Shown: positions 17,096 to 27,047 of the stretch, piece after piece
Layout of the letters: every line of letters begins with the position of its first letter
Numbering within the stretch: position 1 is the stretch's first letter
Notes under the pieces: model-generated
Databases searched by the model: none
What the model saw: the letters and a program-made list of their open reading frames with translations, nothing else
What the model was told of the DNA's origin: nothing
Assembly: GCA_012031265.1 (NCBI GenBank)
Contig: JAAUTY010000024.1
Coordinates: forward strand, 1-61,873
Origin: Spirulinaceae cyanobacterium SM2_1_0
GTDB lineage: Bacteria; Cyanobacteriota; Cyanobacteriia; Cyanobacteriales; Spirulinaceae
Direction: 5' to 3'
DNA: 61,873 nucleotides
Position numbers and translations under genes: made by a program

Positions 17096-20000
17096 ATGTC
17101 TTTGCGCGCATCCACCCTCACCGGACTCACCGCTGCGCTCCTTTGGGCTGGGGGGGTGTCTGCACCGAGCCGCGCCCAGGTTCCCCTGCGCCTGGTGCAG
17201 GCCGAGGTTGAGACAGAACGTCTGGAACAACAAGGGCGTGAGCAATTGCGATCGCTCGATCTAACTGCTGCCCGAACCAGCTTCGAGCAATTACTCACCG
17301 CTTATCAAGCGCAGGGCGATCGCCTCGGAGAAGCGGCTGCCCTTACCCTCATCGGCGAGACAGAGAATGAGCTGGGGAATTCTCCTCAGGCTCGTGAACG
17401 TCTCACGACAGCATTGGCGCTCTACGAAGAGCTGGGCGATCGCGCCGGACTCGCCGCCGCGCTAGACAATCTCGGTGAGGTGGAGTTGAGCCTGGGCGAG
17501 CATCAGCTTGCCCTCGCCAGCTTGCAGCAGGCTCTGGCGATTCGTCGGGAACTGGGCGATCGCGCGGGTGAAGGCGAGACGCTGACCAATCTCGGCAGCG
17601 CCTACATTTGGCTAGCACAGTCGCCCGCCGCCGTGGAAGCACTGGAGGCGGCAATTGCTATTTACCAGGAGTTGGCTGATCCATTCAACGAGCCAGAAGC
17701 CCTAGCCTGGCTTGGCTTCGCCCAGGCAAATGACGGTGACATCGAAGCCGGTCTCGCCTTACTGGCGCAGGCGCTCGCCGATAGTCGCGAGGTTGGCAAC
17801 CGCCGCATCGAAATCGGGAGCTTGCAGCTTCGCGGCTTGGTGTACCACAATGCTGGACAACCAGAATTAGCCCTCGCGGCCTATGAGCAAGCGTTGCCAG
17901 TGGCGCAGCAGGCGGGTGATGAGGTCAGCATCGGGGCGACGTTGATGTTCATGGGCGATGCTCACCGGGAATTGGGAGATGTTGCGGCGGCGATCGCCCA
18001 CCACGAGCAAGCCAGGCAACTGTATCGAGCACACAACGGCGAGAACGCCGTGGGCATCGCCTCGGCACAGGCGCGGCTAACCGTCATCTACTACGAGCAG
18101 GGCGAGTTAGAACGTGCGCGCGCCAGCGCGATGCAGGCGCTGGCGATCGCTGAGCAAGCCGTAATGCCAGCGCTGCAAGCGAATCTCGAAGCCGCGATGG
18201 CGGTGCTGAACGAGATCGACCCTCCCCAGGAGACGCTCGACCCTCCCCAGGAGACGGCTGAACCGGCGGACGCAAACAGCGCGGTCATCGCCACGGATCG
18301 TCCTCAGGTGATCACCGGGACGCTGGACACCAACAGCGAGACCATGACGGCGGATGGCAGCTATTTCCAGGCTCATGACTTCGCCGGGCGGGCGGGCGAG
18401 ACGGTGGCGATCGCGCTGAGCAGCACGGACTTCGATGCCTACCTGATTCTCGTCGCTCCCGACGGCAACAAGCTGGCGGAGAACGACGATCACGGCTCGA
18501 GCAGTGACGCTCGCCTTGTCCTGGAACTGCCCGCCGATGGGGCATATCGCGTTCTGGTCAATACCTATGAAAGCGGCGAGAGCGGCAACTATCGCCTGAG
18601 CTGGCAGCCCGCGACGGCTGAGGATGTGCAGTTGCAGGAGGCGTCAGAACTCGGTCAACAGGCCATGCAGCTTTACAACGCGGGGGATGTTGCCGCCGCA
18701 ACTCCGGTTGCCGAACGCTCCCTGGCTTTGCGCCAGGAGATCCTCGGCGACGAGCACCCGGATGTTGCCCTGAGCCTGAACAATCTGGCGACCCTCTACG
18801 ACGATCAGAATCGCTTCGATGAGGCGGAGCCGTTGTATGAGCAGGCGATCGCCATTCGTCGGCGTCTATTCCGTGACGGACATCCCGATCTCGCCGCCAC
18901 GCTCAGCAACCTCGCGGGGCTGCACACCAGTCTTGGTCGCTATGACGAGGCGGTCTCTCTTTACCAGGAAGCCTTAGCGATGCTCCGGCAGACGAGCGGT
19001 GACGAACACCCCGGTATCGCTATCACCCTGAATAATCTCGCCTTCGTCTACGATGCCCAAGGCCGCTACGACGAGGCGGAGCGCCTCTATGAAGAGGTGC
19101 TGGCAATGTTGCGTCGCTTGCGGGGTGACGAGGATGTCCAAATCGCAACTGCCCTGAACAATCTCGCCGGTGTGTACCTGGAGCAGGGCCGCTACGCCGA
19201 AGCCGAATCGCTGCACCAGGAATCTCTCGCCATGCGCCGTCGGTTGCTCGGCGATGAGCATCCAGACATTGCCACCAGCTTGAACAATCTCGCCTTTTTG
19301 CATGAAGCGCAGGGTCGCTATGAGCAGGCAGAGGATTTCTATCAGGAGGCGATCGCCATTCGCCGTCGCTATGATCAGGAACACCTGGAAGTGGCGACCA
19401 ACCTCAACAATCTCGCCAGCCTGTACTCCACTTGGGGTCGCTACGAGGAGGCAGAGGGGCTATACCAAGAATCGCTGGCCATGCGCCGCCGTCTGTTTGG
19501 GGAAGAGCACCCGGATGTCGCATTGAGTCTGAACAATTTGGCTTTTTGGTACACTGCCCAGGGTCGCTACGACGAAGCGGAGTCCCATTACCAAGATGCC
19601 CTAGCCATCAACCGCCGCCTGCTCGGTGACGAGCACCCGAATGTCGCCACCAATCTGAGCAATCTCGCCGCTTTGTATAGCTCCCAGGGCCGCGACGCGG
19701 AAGCGGAAGCACTCTACCGCGAAACCCTGGCGATGCGCCGCCGCATCTTCGGAGCAGATCACCCGGATGTCGCGCTTAGCCTCAATAACCTTGCCTATTG
19801 GCATATTTCACAGCAGCGCTACGAAGAGGCCGAGCCGCTTCAGCAAGCGGCGCTGGCGATCTTCCGGCAGCGCTTCGGCGATGTACACCCTTACATTGCC
19901 ACCAGCCTGAACAATCTGGCGGTGTTGTACGACGAGCAGGGCCGCTACGCAGCAGCGGAAACCATGTATCAGGAGGCGCTGGCGATGCGTCGTCGCTTAT

Positions 20001-21931
20001 TTGGGGACGCCCACCCCGATATTGCCATCAGTCTCAATAACTGGGCGGAATTCTACCGCATTCAGCGTCGCCACGGGGAGGCGGAACCGCTGTATAAAGA
20101 GGCGATCGCCATGTACAGCCGTCTCCTAGACGAGACCCATCCGATGGTCGCCATGAGCCGGAAAAATCTCGCGGGCAACCAGGTGGCTCGGGGCGAGCTT
20201 CGCCAGGGGATCACGGAACTCCGCGAGGGCTTGGCGATCGAAGAGAGTAACCTCGCCACGCTGCTGACTACCGGCTCCGAGCGCCAGAAGCGTGACTATT
20301 TCAGCACCATTGCCCGGAGCACCGATCTGGCAATCACGCTGCACCTCCAGGAAGCCCCCAATGACTCCGAAGCCGCGCAGCTTGCCCTCACCACGGTCTT
20401 GCGCCGCAAGGGTCGCATCCTCGATGCGGTCACTGATAATGTGCAGATCCTGCGCCAAAATCTCAGCCCCGAAAACCAGGCGCTGCTCGAGCAGCTCAGC
20501 GCCAAACGCCGCGAACTCGCGACCGCGATTTTCAATCCCCCGGCGAATCTGACGCCCGCCTACCGCCGCCGGGTGGCCCAGCTCAAGGGGGAAGCCAACA
20601 CTCTCGAAACTGAACTTGCCCGCCGCAGCGCCGCCTTCCGCACGACTAGCGAACCGGTGACGCTGGAGGCGATTCAGGCGCTGATTCCTGACGATGCCGC
20701 CTTGGTCGAAATCATTCGCTACCAGCCCGCCGATTTCGCCGCGCCCACAGACCAGCGCTGGGGGGAGCCGCAGTATGCCGCTTACATCCTCACCGCCAGC
20801 GGTGAGCCGCGCTGGGTGGCGCTGGGTGCGACCGAGATGATTGATGCGGCGATCGCCGAATTCCGTCGTGAGCTAGCCAGCGAGCGTTCGCTCTCCCGCC
20901 TACGCCGCCGTGCCCGCGAACTTGATGCCCTGGTGATGGAGCCGATCCGCGCGCAACTCGCCGATGTGCAACACCTGCTCTTGTCCCCGGATAGTCAACT
21001 CAACCTCATTCCCTTCGCGGCGCTCGTGGACGAGAATGACGACTATCTGATCGAAAACTATCAGATCACTTACCTCAGCACTGGTCGCGACCTGCGCCGC
21101 CAACTCCTGACCCCGGCCTCCGCCCCGGCCTCGCCGCCGCTGATCCTGGCCAATCCGAATTACGATCAGCCGGGTGTGGCGATCGCCAGCACCAATGCCG
21201 CCCGCCGCTCCCAGAGCCGCACCACCGAACGCCATGCCCGCGACCTCGCCGCACTGCGTGTCAGTCCGCTACCCGGCACAGCGGCTGAGGCCGACGCCCT
21301 CCGCGACCTCCTGCCCAACGCCACGATCCTGACGGAAAACCAGGCGACGGAAAACGCCGTCAAGCAGGCGCAGGCCCCAGAAATTCTCCATATCGCCACG
21401 CACGGCTTCTTTCTCAGTCGGGTCGAGCAGGTCGCGTCGGCCGACTTGCTCGGCGGCCTGCTCAACCGCAGCAGCACGCCGACTAACCTGTCAGCGGGCG
21501 GTCGTCTCGAAAATCCGCTGCTCCGCGCTGGTCTCACCCTCGCGGGTTTCAACGCGCGCCAGAGTGGCAACGAGGATGGTGCGCTGACTGCTCTAGAAGT
21601 CGCGAGCCTGAATCTGCACGGCACAAGGCTGGCGGTGCTCTCCGCTTGCGAAACTGGCTTGGGGGAAGTGGAAAATGGCGAGGGCATCTATGGCTTGCGG
21701 CGGGCACTGGCGATCGCCGGGAGCGAGAGTCAGGTGATCAGCCTCTGGAAAGTCGATGACGAAGGCACCAAAGACCTGATGGTGGACTATTACCAACGCC
21801 TGCTCGCGGGCACTGGTCGCAGCGAGGCGCTACGCCAGGTTCAGCTCACGATGCTGAACAGCGAGGAGTATGCGCATCCTTTCTACTGGGCGGCATTCAT
21901 TCCTTCGGGTGACTGGCGACCGCTGCGTTAG
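17096..21931 (+). CDS. TPR-PPC-TPR-CHAT protein (caspase-like protease domain)
   Basis: The 1611-residue protein has a signal-like N-terminus (about 1-28, ending SAPSRAQ). A first TPR block of general type spans about 40-370. A PPC-type beta domain (about 404-503; GTLDTNSETM, DAYLILVAPDG, GAYRVLVNTY) follows. Then come 12 tandem 42-residue kinesin-light-chain-type TPRs (about 545-1045; recurring GDEHPDVA and LNNLA). The C-terminal CHAT domain has the His/Cys dyad: His1436 in HIATHGFF and Cys1518 in LSACETG, ending YWAAFIPSGDW. CHAT is a caspase-related cysteine peptidase fold. Both catalytic residues are present, so it is probably active, and a signal peptide would place it outside the cytoplasm. 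The AGGAGG five bases before ATG fixes the start. An 18-bp tandem duplication lies near 18220-18255. Confidence 0.9.
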   Translation: MSLRASTLTGLTAALLWAGGVSAPSRAQVPLRLVQAEVETERLEQQGREQLRSLDLTAARTSFEQLLTAYQAQGDRLGEAAALTLIGETENELGNSPQARERLTTALALYEELGDRAGLAAALDNLGEVELSLGEHQLALASLQQALAIRRELGDRAGEGETLTNLGSAYIWLAQSPAAVEALEAAIAIYQELADPFNEPEALAWLGFAQANDGDIEAGLALLAQALADSREVGNRRIEIGSLQLRGLVYHNAGQPELALAAYEQALPVAQQAGDEVSIGATLMFMGDAHRELGDVAAAIAHHEQARQLYRAHNGENAVGIASAQARLTVIYYEQGELERARASAMQALAIAEQAVMPALQANLEAAMAVLNEIDPPQETLDPPQETAEPADANSAVIATDRPQVITGTLDTNSETMTADGSYFQAHDFAGRAGETVAIALSSTDFDAYLILVAPDGNKLAENDDHGSSSDARLVLELPADGAYRVLVNTYESGESGNYRLSWQPATAEDVQLQEASELGQQAMQLYNAGDVAAATPVAERSLALRQEILGDEHPDVALSLNNLATLYDDQNRFDEAEPLYEQAIAIRRRLFRDGHPDLAATLSNLAGLHTSLGRYDEAVSLYQEALAMLRQTSGDEHPGIAITLNNLAFVYDAQGRYDEAERLYEEVLAMLRRLRGDEDVQIATALNNLAGVYLEQGRYAEAESLHQESLAMRRRLLGDEHPDIATSLNNLAFLHEAQGRYEQAEDFYQEAIAIRRRYDQEHLEVATNLNNLASLYSTWGRYEEAEGLYQESLAMRRRLFGEEHPDVALSLNNLAFWYTAQGRYDEAESHYQDALAINRRLLGDEHPNVATNLSNLAALYSSQGRDAEAEALYRETLAMRRRIFGADHPDVALSLNNLAYWHISQQRYEEAEPLQQAALAIFRQRFGDVHPYIATSLNNLAVLYDEQGRYAAAETMYQEALAMRRRLFGDAHPDIAISLNNWAEFYRIQRRHGEAEPLYKEAIAMYSRLLDETHPMVAMSRKNLAGNQVARGELRQGITELREGLAIEESNLATLLTTGSERQKRDYFSTIARSTDLAITLHLQEAPNDSEAAQLALTTVLRRKGRILDAVTDNVQILRQNLSPENQALLEQLSAKRRELATAIFNPPANLTPAYRRRVAQLKGEANTLETELARRSAAFRTTSEPVTLEAIQALIPDDAALVEIIRYQPADFAAPTDQRWGEPQYAAYILTASGEPRWVALGATEMIDAAIAEFRRELASERSLSRLRRRARELDALVMEPIRAQLADVQHLLLSPDSQLNLIPFAALVDENDDYLIENYQITYLSTGRDLRRQLLTPASAPASPPLILANPNYDQPGVAIASTNAARRSQSRTTERHARDLAALRVSPLPGTAAEADALRDLLPNATILTENQATENAVKQAQAPEILHIATHGFFLSRVEQVASADLLGGLLNRSSTPTNLSAGGRLENPLLRAGLTLAGFNARQSGNEDGALTALEVASLNLHGTRLAVLSACETGLGEVENGEGIYGLRRALAIAGSESQVISLWKVDDEGTKDLMVDYYQRLLAGTGRSEALRQVQLTMLNSEEYAHPFYWAAFIPSGDWRPLR

Positions 21932-22022
21932 CTCGAACCGTGTTACTGAATCTGGGGAGGCAATCTGGTAGTCGATTGGGAGCCAGCGCCTTCGCCTTCA
22001 CACTATGAACCAGCAACGCTCG

Positions 22023-23003
22023 TTAACCCAACCAGCGGGCCGCGTCCTTGGCGTGGTAGGTCAGGATCAGATCCGCGCCCGCCCGCTTGAAGCCGGTCAG
22101 CGTTTCGAGCACGACCTGCGGCTCATCGATCCAGCCGTTGAGTGCTGCTGCCTTTACCATCGAGTACTCGCCCGACACGTTGTAGGCGGCGACTGGCAGG
22201 TGGGTGATCGCTTTGACCCGCCAGATGATGTCCATGTAAGCGAGTGCTGGTTTCACCATCAGCATATCTGCGCCTTCCTGGATGTCGAGCTCGACTTCCT
22301 TCAGCGCTTCTGTGCCATTCGCCGGATCCATCTGGTAGGTGCGGCGATCGCCAAACTGGGGAGCTGAATCGGCCGCATCCCGAAATGGCCCGTAATAGGC
22401 TGAGGCATACTTCGCCGCATAGGACAGGATCGGTGTGTCGGTGAACCCGGCCGCATCCAGCGCCTGCCGAATCGCTTGCACAAAGCCGTCCATCATCCCC
22501 GACGGCGCAATGATGTCGGCACCCGCTTGGGCTTGCGAAACCGCCGTTTTGCCCAGCAGCTCGAGGGTCGGGTCATTGAGCACTCGCCCTGACAGGTCGC
22601 CGGTTTCCAAATAGCCACAGTGACCATGAGTGGTGTATTCACAGAGACAGGTATCGGCAATCACGGTCAAATCACTGACCGCCGCCTTCACGGCTGTCGC
22701 CGCCTTTTGGACGATGCCGCAGTCGTGCCAAGCGCCCGTGGCCTCGGTATCTTTGTTGTCGGGAATCCCGAAGAGGATAATCGCCGGAATGCCGAGGTCG
22801 CGCACCTCTTTCGCCTCTTCAACAATCTTGTCCACCGAGAGCTGATAGACCCCCGGCATTGAGGTGACTTCCTGAGCCACGCCCTCGCCCGGTACGGCAA
22901 ACAGGGGGTAGATGAGGTCATTGACGGTGACTTGATGCTCGCGCACCATGCGGCGCAGGGTATCGGTCTGGCGCAGGCGACGCGGACGGTGGGTTGGAAA
23001 CAT
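22023..23003 (-). CDS. hemB: Porphobilinogen synthase (delta-aminolevulinic acid dehydratase)
   Basis: The 326-residue enzyme condenses two 5-aminolevulinate molecules to porphobilinogen, the second committed step toward heme, chlorophyll and bilins. [14 protein letters not shown] holds three cysteines in the positions that bind catalytic zinc in bacterial enzymes, rather than the aspartate-rich plant form. [10 protein letters not shown] contains the Schiff-base lysine region, and the length is normal. It lies downstream of nadB on the same strand with about 132 bp between. Confidence 0.95.
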   Translation of the reverse strand: MFPTHRPRRLRQTDTLRRMVREHQVTVNDLIYPLFAVPGEGVAQEVTSMPGVYQLSVDKIVEEAKEVRDLGIPAIILFGIPDNKDTEATGAWHDCGIVQKAATAVKAAVSDLTVIADTCLCEYTTHGHCGYLETGDLSGRVLNDPTLELLGKTAVSQAQAGADIIAPSGMMDGFVQAIRQALDAAGFTDTPILSYAAKYASAYYGPFRDAADSAPQFGDRRTYQMDPANGTEALKEVELDIQEGADMLMVKPALAYMDIIWRVKAITHLPVAAYNVSGEYSMVKAAALNGWIDEPQVVLETLTGFKRAGADLILTYHAKDAARWLG

Positions 23004-23135
23004 GGTGGTTTGAGAAGCCGCTCCGTCAAAAGGGCAAATATTAAAAAGTTAGTGTAGTGCGATCGCACCCGTGTCTGAGTCCCGACCGTCGTTCTCGTGA
23101 TGTTTTGTAATGTTTGGCGGGAATGATCGCGAGCC

Positions 23136-24794
23136 TCAGCCCCGTGACCAATGATCGCCCTTGACCCAGGTGTGCGTCTGCCAATGCGGCTGCGGCTGCG
23201 GGTAGTCACGGCGGCAGTGCCCGCCGCGACTCTCAGTACGGAAGGCGGCGCTTCGTAGAATCAGCGTGGCGATCGCCAGCAAATTGCGCGTCTCGACCCA
23301 ATCCCGCAATTCGGCACCCGTCCACGCAATCGCTGCCGCTGCCTGAGTTGGTGAGGCAGCGGTGCTGGCTTTGCTCAGCTCTGCTTGCCAAGCCGCGACC
23401 TGGGCGATCGCCTGGTCGAGGTCGGGCTGGGTGCGGCGGATGCCGGCATTGCGCCACATCAGCGTCTGGAGGTCATGCTGGCGCGATCGCAGTGCGGTCA
23501 GCGGCAATTGGCCAACTGGCGATTGCCCGGGCGGTTCCGGCAACTCACCTGCTGCTGGCGGCAAGACCAAGGTTGCCAGTTGCCCGGCGTAGACCAGACA
23601 TTCCAATAGCGAATTGCTGGCTAACCGATTGGCACCGTGGACGCCCGTGCTGGCGGTCTCACCGATCGCGTAGAGTCCGGGCAAAGTGGTGCAACTCTGG
23701 CGATCTACGGCGATGCCACCCATCCAGTAGTGGGCCGCCGGGGCGACCGGAATCGGCTCGCTTTCGGGGTCAATGCCCCAGTGACGGCAGACTTTGAGGA
23801 TATTCGGGAAGCGATAGTGCAGGCGATCGCGCGCAATCGGACGCAGATCGAGGAATACATTTGCCGCTTCTGGCGTCGGGCTGGTCTGGGCGAGGTGGTC
23901 AAAAATGGCGCGACTGACGACATCGCGCGGGGCCAGCTCGCCCGCCGGGTGGTAGCGAAAGGCGAAGCGATCGCCCGCTGCATCGACCAGATGCGCGCCC
24001 TCACCCCGCACCGCCTCACTGATCAAAAAATGTGGCGCACCCGGCTGCGTCAGTGCGGTCGGGTGAAACTGGAAGAACTCCAAGTCGCGCAAGGCGGCCC
24101 CGGCCTGCCAAGCCAGAACAATGCCATCCCCGGTGCTGATGCTGGGATTCGTGGTCTGAGCATAGACCTGCCCGCCGCCGCCAGTCGCCAGCACTACAGC
24201 CCGCGCGCGCAGCCACTGCTGGCGGCCCTGATGCCAAACCTGGACGCCCTGGCAGCGATCGCCGCTCACCCAGAGTTGCAACGCGAAGGCCTGTGCCGCC
24301 ACCTGGATATTGGCGCGCTCGAGGACTCGGGCCGTCAGCACGCTGACGATCGCCCGACCGGTGGTGTCGGCGGCGTGGAGGACACGCGGTTTTGAGTGAG
24401 CGGCCTCGAGGGTTAACGCCAAATCGGGTCCGTGGCGATCGAAACTGACGCCGAGGTCCACCAAGCGGGCGATCGCCGCCGGAGCCTGCTCAACCAAAAA
24501 TTCGACAGCGGCGCGATCGCAGAGTCCCGCGCCCGCCTTCAGGGTGTCCTCGAAGTGGAGTTTTGGCGAGTCTCCAGGGGCGATCGCTGCCGCAATACCC
24601 CCCTGTGCCCAATCACTTGCCCCTGTCTGTAAATCCGCTTTGGTCAGCAGGCAGACCGAATAATCGGCAGGCAAGCACAGCGCCGCGTAGAGACCAGCAG
24701 CGCCCGCACCCACAACAACAACATCACAGCACGGGGGCAACGGTTCTGAGCCAAGCACGGGTGGAGTAGGCAAGGGCAGATTAATCTCGCGCAA
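23136..24794 (-). CDS. nadB: L-aspartate oxidase
   Basis: The 552-residue flavoprotein oxidises L-aspartate to iminoaspartate, the first step of de novo NAD synthesis. The FAD-binding motif VVVGAGAAGLYAAL lies at about 26-39, GASDWAQGGIAA follows, and LEFFQFHPTAL and SNSLLECLVYAG are characteristic of NadB and succinate dehydrogenase flavoproteins. NadB identity fits the length and the Arg-rich substrate pocket. The frame begins at TTG 24794, leaving a 25-residue leader; an in-frame GTG 36 bp later is an alternative start. An 11-bp-stem hairpin lies 22 bp upstream. Confidence 0.92.
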   Translation of the reverse strand: MREINLPLPTPPVLGSEPLPPCCDVVVVGAGAAGLYAALCLPADYSVCLLTKADLQTGASDWAQGGIAAAIAPGDSPKLHFEDTLKAGAGLCDRAAVEFLVEQAPAAIARLVDLGVSFDRHGPDLALTLEAAHSKPRVLHAADTTGRAIVSVLTARVLERANIQVAAQAFALQLWVSGDRCQGVQVWHQGRQQWLRARAVVLATGGGGQVYAQTTNPSISTGDGIVLAWQAGAALRDLEFFQFHPTALTQPGAPHFLISEAVRGEGAHLVDAAGDRFAFRYHPAGELAPRDVVSRAIFDHLAQTSPTPEAANVFLDLRPIARDRLHYRFPNILKVCRHWGIDPESEPIPVAPAAHYWMGGIAVDRQSCTTLPGLYAIGETASTGVHGANRLASNSLLECLVYAGQLATLVLPPAAGELPEPPGQSPVGQLPLTALRSRQHDLQTLMWRNAGIRRTQPDLDQAIAQVAAWQAELSKASTAASPTQAAAAIAWTGAELRDWVETRNLLAIATLILRSAAFRTESRGGHCRRDYPQPQPHWQTHTWVKGDHWSRG

Positions 24795-24815
24795 CGCAGT
24801 AATTCCAGACGCACC

Positions 24816-24843
24816 AAACCCACTCTGGATATAGAGTGGGTTT
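24816..24843. promoter_or_regulatory. Perfect 11-bp hairpin ahead of nadB
   Basis: Arms 24816-24826 (AAACCCACTCT) and 24833-24843 are perfect inverted complements around a 6-base loop. The hairpin lies 22 bp before the proposed nadB start, on the leader side. No T-run follows, so an operator or leader structure is as likely as a terminator. Confidence 0.45.
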
Positions 24844-24933
24844 GCTAATCTTGGCGTACAGCTTAGCGCAGTTCAACAGCAACGCTGTATATTTCAATCT
24901 CTCTGGCAGGATTCTGGCCTCGGAGTAGGCGAC

Positions 24934-25036
24934 CTAGTGCCGCTGCGCGGAGTTCTCAGTTTTGAGTTTTGAGTGCCTGCAATCCGGGAATCCTGGGGAT
25001 TTTGAAGGGGCATCTCATTGCCGTCGTCCTGTCAGC
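24934..25036 (-). mobile_element. Miniature element, copy B (96 bp)
   Basis: Inverted relative to copy A. The core (about 24938-25033) has three heptamers instead of four, making it exactly 7 bp shorter. CTAG flanks it at 24934-24937; the other flank is diverged, suggesting an older copy. It abuts the truncated 3' end of a decayed membrane-protein gene. Confidence 0.65.
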
Positions 25037-25613
25037 AAGACCTGACTACCGAGGCGAAAAAAAGCCAAGCTGCCCGTCACTGAGGCGGCTCGTGCGACTA
25101 GCGAACCAGCCTCCCAAGGAGCCGATAATGCCAGCCAACTGGAGGGGTATGCTAGGGGTACAAAAAACAGTGCCAAGCCTGGAGTCGTGCCCGCCAACGC
25201 TAACCAGCGGATTGCTTGAAAGTGATAGAAACCAGTGTCGTAAAGCGTAACAGGCTGTGTTCCATAGCCTGCAATTCCTAAGGCCAGTAAAGTCACTGCC
25301 AGTAACCAAACTGGATGTTGATGCAGTAGATGCTATTGCTAGGACAATTCGGCTCGGCTTGCTGACCGCCAGAGCGCGGCAAATCCAAGGCTGCCAGCCG
25401 TCACCAAGCCTGCGAGCGGAGATAATGGCACGACTGAGGAAACGGCTGGCAAACTATTAGTGAGGGCGATCAAACCGAATCAGATGGCGAGGTGAAATCG
25501 CTCCCCCCACCACGTTGCCATGAGCAAGAGTTGGTACTGCTTGTTAGTACGGCAATACCTAGAACCCATGCAGCGATCGCTAGAACAAACTAGGCGAATG
25601 GTAGGAATATCAT
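25034..25613 (-). pseudogene. Decayed polytopic membrane-protein gene
   Basis: Leftward reading from ATG 25613 gives a hydrophobic N-terminus (MIFLPFA, stop, FVLAIAAWVLGIAVL). After frameshifts and stops it continues as LLALGIAGYGTQPVTLYDTGF and a segment with HFQAIRWLA and SSWLALSAP, which reads like the first luminal loop and helix of a cyanobacterial multi-spanning membrane protein of the glycosyltransferase type. The last frame ends inside copy B of the miniature element, so the 3' half is gone. Several stops exclude a functional product. Confidence 0.55.
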
Positions 25614-25895
25614 CAGTAGACTGGGTTGGATGTGGTGCATTTTATATTGAAATGTGACGATGGTTGCACCTAGTATTTAGAATGATTTGGGGTCGATTGA
25701 TCAAAAATATTGATCGCCTCGACTTCACCTTGATCTATGCGGCGAGCGTGATAAGCTAATGAACATTTAAGTTGCAGGATCTATTGCTCAAGCCTCGCTC
25801 ACAGCCTGCTTTTTGGCAGTAGCAATATGGAATCTGAATGTCGATCGGCTGACTGTGTATATCCACTGATTTCTATTGAGTAGTTGAGGTGAATT
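25614..25895. other. AT-rich spacer before the glycosyltransferase cluster
   Basis: This is markedly more AT-rich than its surroundings. It contains no supported gene. The downstream end carries GAGGTGA (25886-25892), a Shine-Dalgarno-like site for the next gene. A promoter is expected here, but no convincing -35/-10 pair was fixed. Confidence 0.35.
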
Positions 25896-27047
25896 TTGAG
25901 TGCTCACATTCAGTTTTTTGAGCGTGATAGGGCACCAGTGACTGAGCTGACGCAGATCGTACCTGCTTTACCCCCAGAAATTAATGGACTTGGTGACTTT
26001 GCGCTCACTCTAGCTCAGCAATTAAAACAAGACTGGTCGCTCAGCACCCAGTTTGTGGTCACCAATCCCAACTGGGTAGGGAATTCTCAGTCGGGCAGTC
26101 CGCCCAGCCGCCGACTGGCTCAGCGCTCTGCTGCTGATTTTTTGGCTGCTGTACCCGACAATCGCCCGCTGATTTTGAACTACGAGGGCTATGGCTATGC
26201 TCAGCGTGGCTGGCCGCAGTGGCTCTATCGCGCGCTCTATCGCTGGCGACAGCGCAGTCCGCAGCCGTTACTGACGATTTTTCATGAAGTCTATCCGTAT
26301 CATGCCAAGCCACCCTGGACGAGTTCTTTTTGGTTGTCGCCGCTGCAACGCCAGTTGGCTGCGAAGCTGCTGCGATTGAGTGATCATGCCCTGACGAGCA
26401 AGCAGAGTTATGCGACTTTATTACGGCGGCTCGCTCCTGATCACTCGACTCCGATTGGCTGCCTGCCGATATTTTCCAATGTCGGTGAACCGAAAACGCT
26501 GCCTCCTCACGGACAGCGCTGTCGCCGTCTGATCGTGTTTGGGCATCCCAACAGTCGTAGGCTGGCTTACCAGCGCGATCGCCCGTTGCTTGAACGTACC
26601 TGTCAGGCACTCGCGATTACGGAAATCTGCGATGTTGGTGTGCCCATCAATTTATCCCGAGCGCCGATTGCTGGGGTTGTCCCCCAGGTCTATGGCGTGC
26701 TGCCTGCGCCAGCCTTAAGTGCCTTGCTGCTGGATGCGATCGCGGGCTTCATTAGCTTCATCGCCCCAGACTACCTCGCCAAATCGGGTGTTTTCGCCGC
26801 CTACGCGGCTCACGGGCTGACACCCATCCTGAGTGCCTGTCAAGCCGAGCCAGCCGATGGGCTGGTTCCAGGCCACCACTACTGGCTGGCGGGGGCAGCA
26901 GACGCTACACTGACGACGGCTGAGGCAACGGCGATCGCTCGCACCGCGCATACTTGGTACCAGAGCCACTGCCTCCCGATTTATGCGCAAGCTATTGCAG
27001 TTCGCCTGGGGTTTGGGACGGCTGAAACATCATGCAAAACTTTCTGA
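25896..27047 (+). CDS. GT4-like glycosyltransferase (GT-B fold)
   Basis: The 383-residue protein opens with PALPPEINGLGDFALTLAQQ, the Gly-rich nucleotide-sugar loop pattern (G-x-G-D-F/Y-A) of GT4-type enzymes. A C-terminal stretch with YLAKSGVFAAYAAHGL fits the second Rossmann domain. The usual E-x7-E motif was not identified, so donor and activity are uncertain. The start is TTG 25896, with GAGGTGA four bases upstream; there is no in-frame ATG nearby. The stop overlaps the following membrane-protein gene by 16 bp, so the two probably work together in glycan or glycolipid synthesis. A relic of a second copy lies at 28550-28936. Confidence 0.7.
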   Translation: MSAHIQFFERDRAPVTELTQIVPALPPEINGLGDFALTLAQQLKQDWSLSTQFVVTNPNWVGNSQSGSPPSRRLAQRSAADFLAAVPDNRPLILNYEGYGYAQRGWPQWLYRALYRWRQRSPQPLLTIFHEVYPYHAKPPWTSSFWLSPLQRQLAAKLLRLSDHALTSKQSYATLLRRLAPDHSTPIGCLPIFSNVGEPKTLPPHGQRCRRLIVFGHPNSRRLAYQRDRPLLERTCQALAITEICDVGVPINLSRAPIAGVVPQVYGVLPAPALSALLLDAIAGFISFIAPDYLAKSGVFAAYAAHGLTPILSACQAEPADGLVPGHHYWLAGAADATLTTAEATAIARTAHTWYQSHCLPIYAQAIAVRLGFGTAETSCKTF

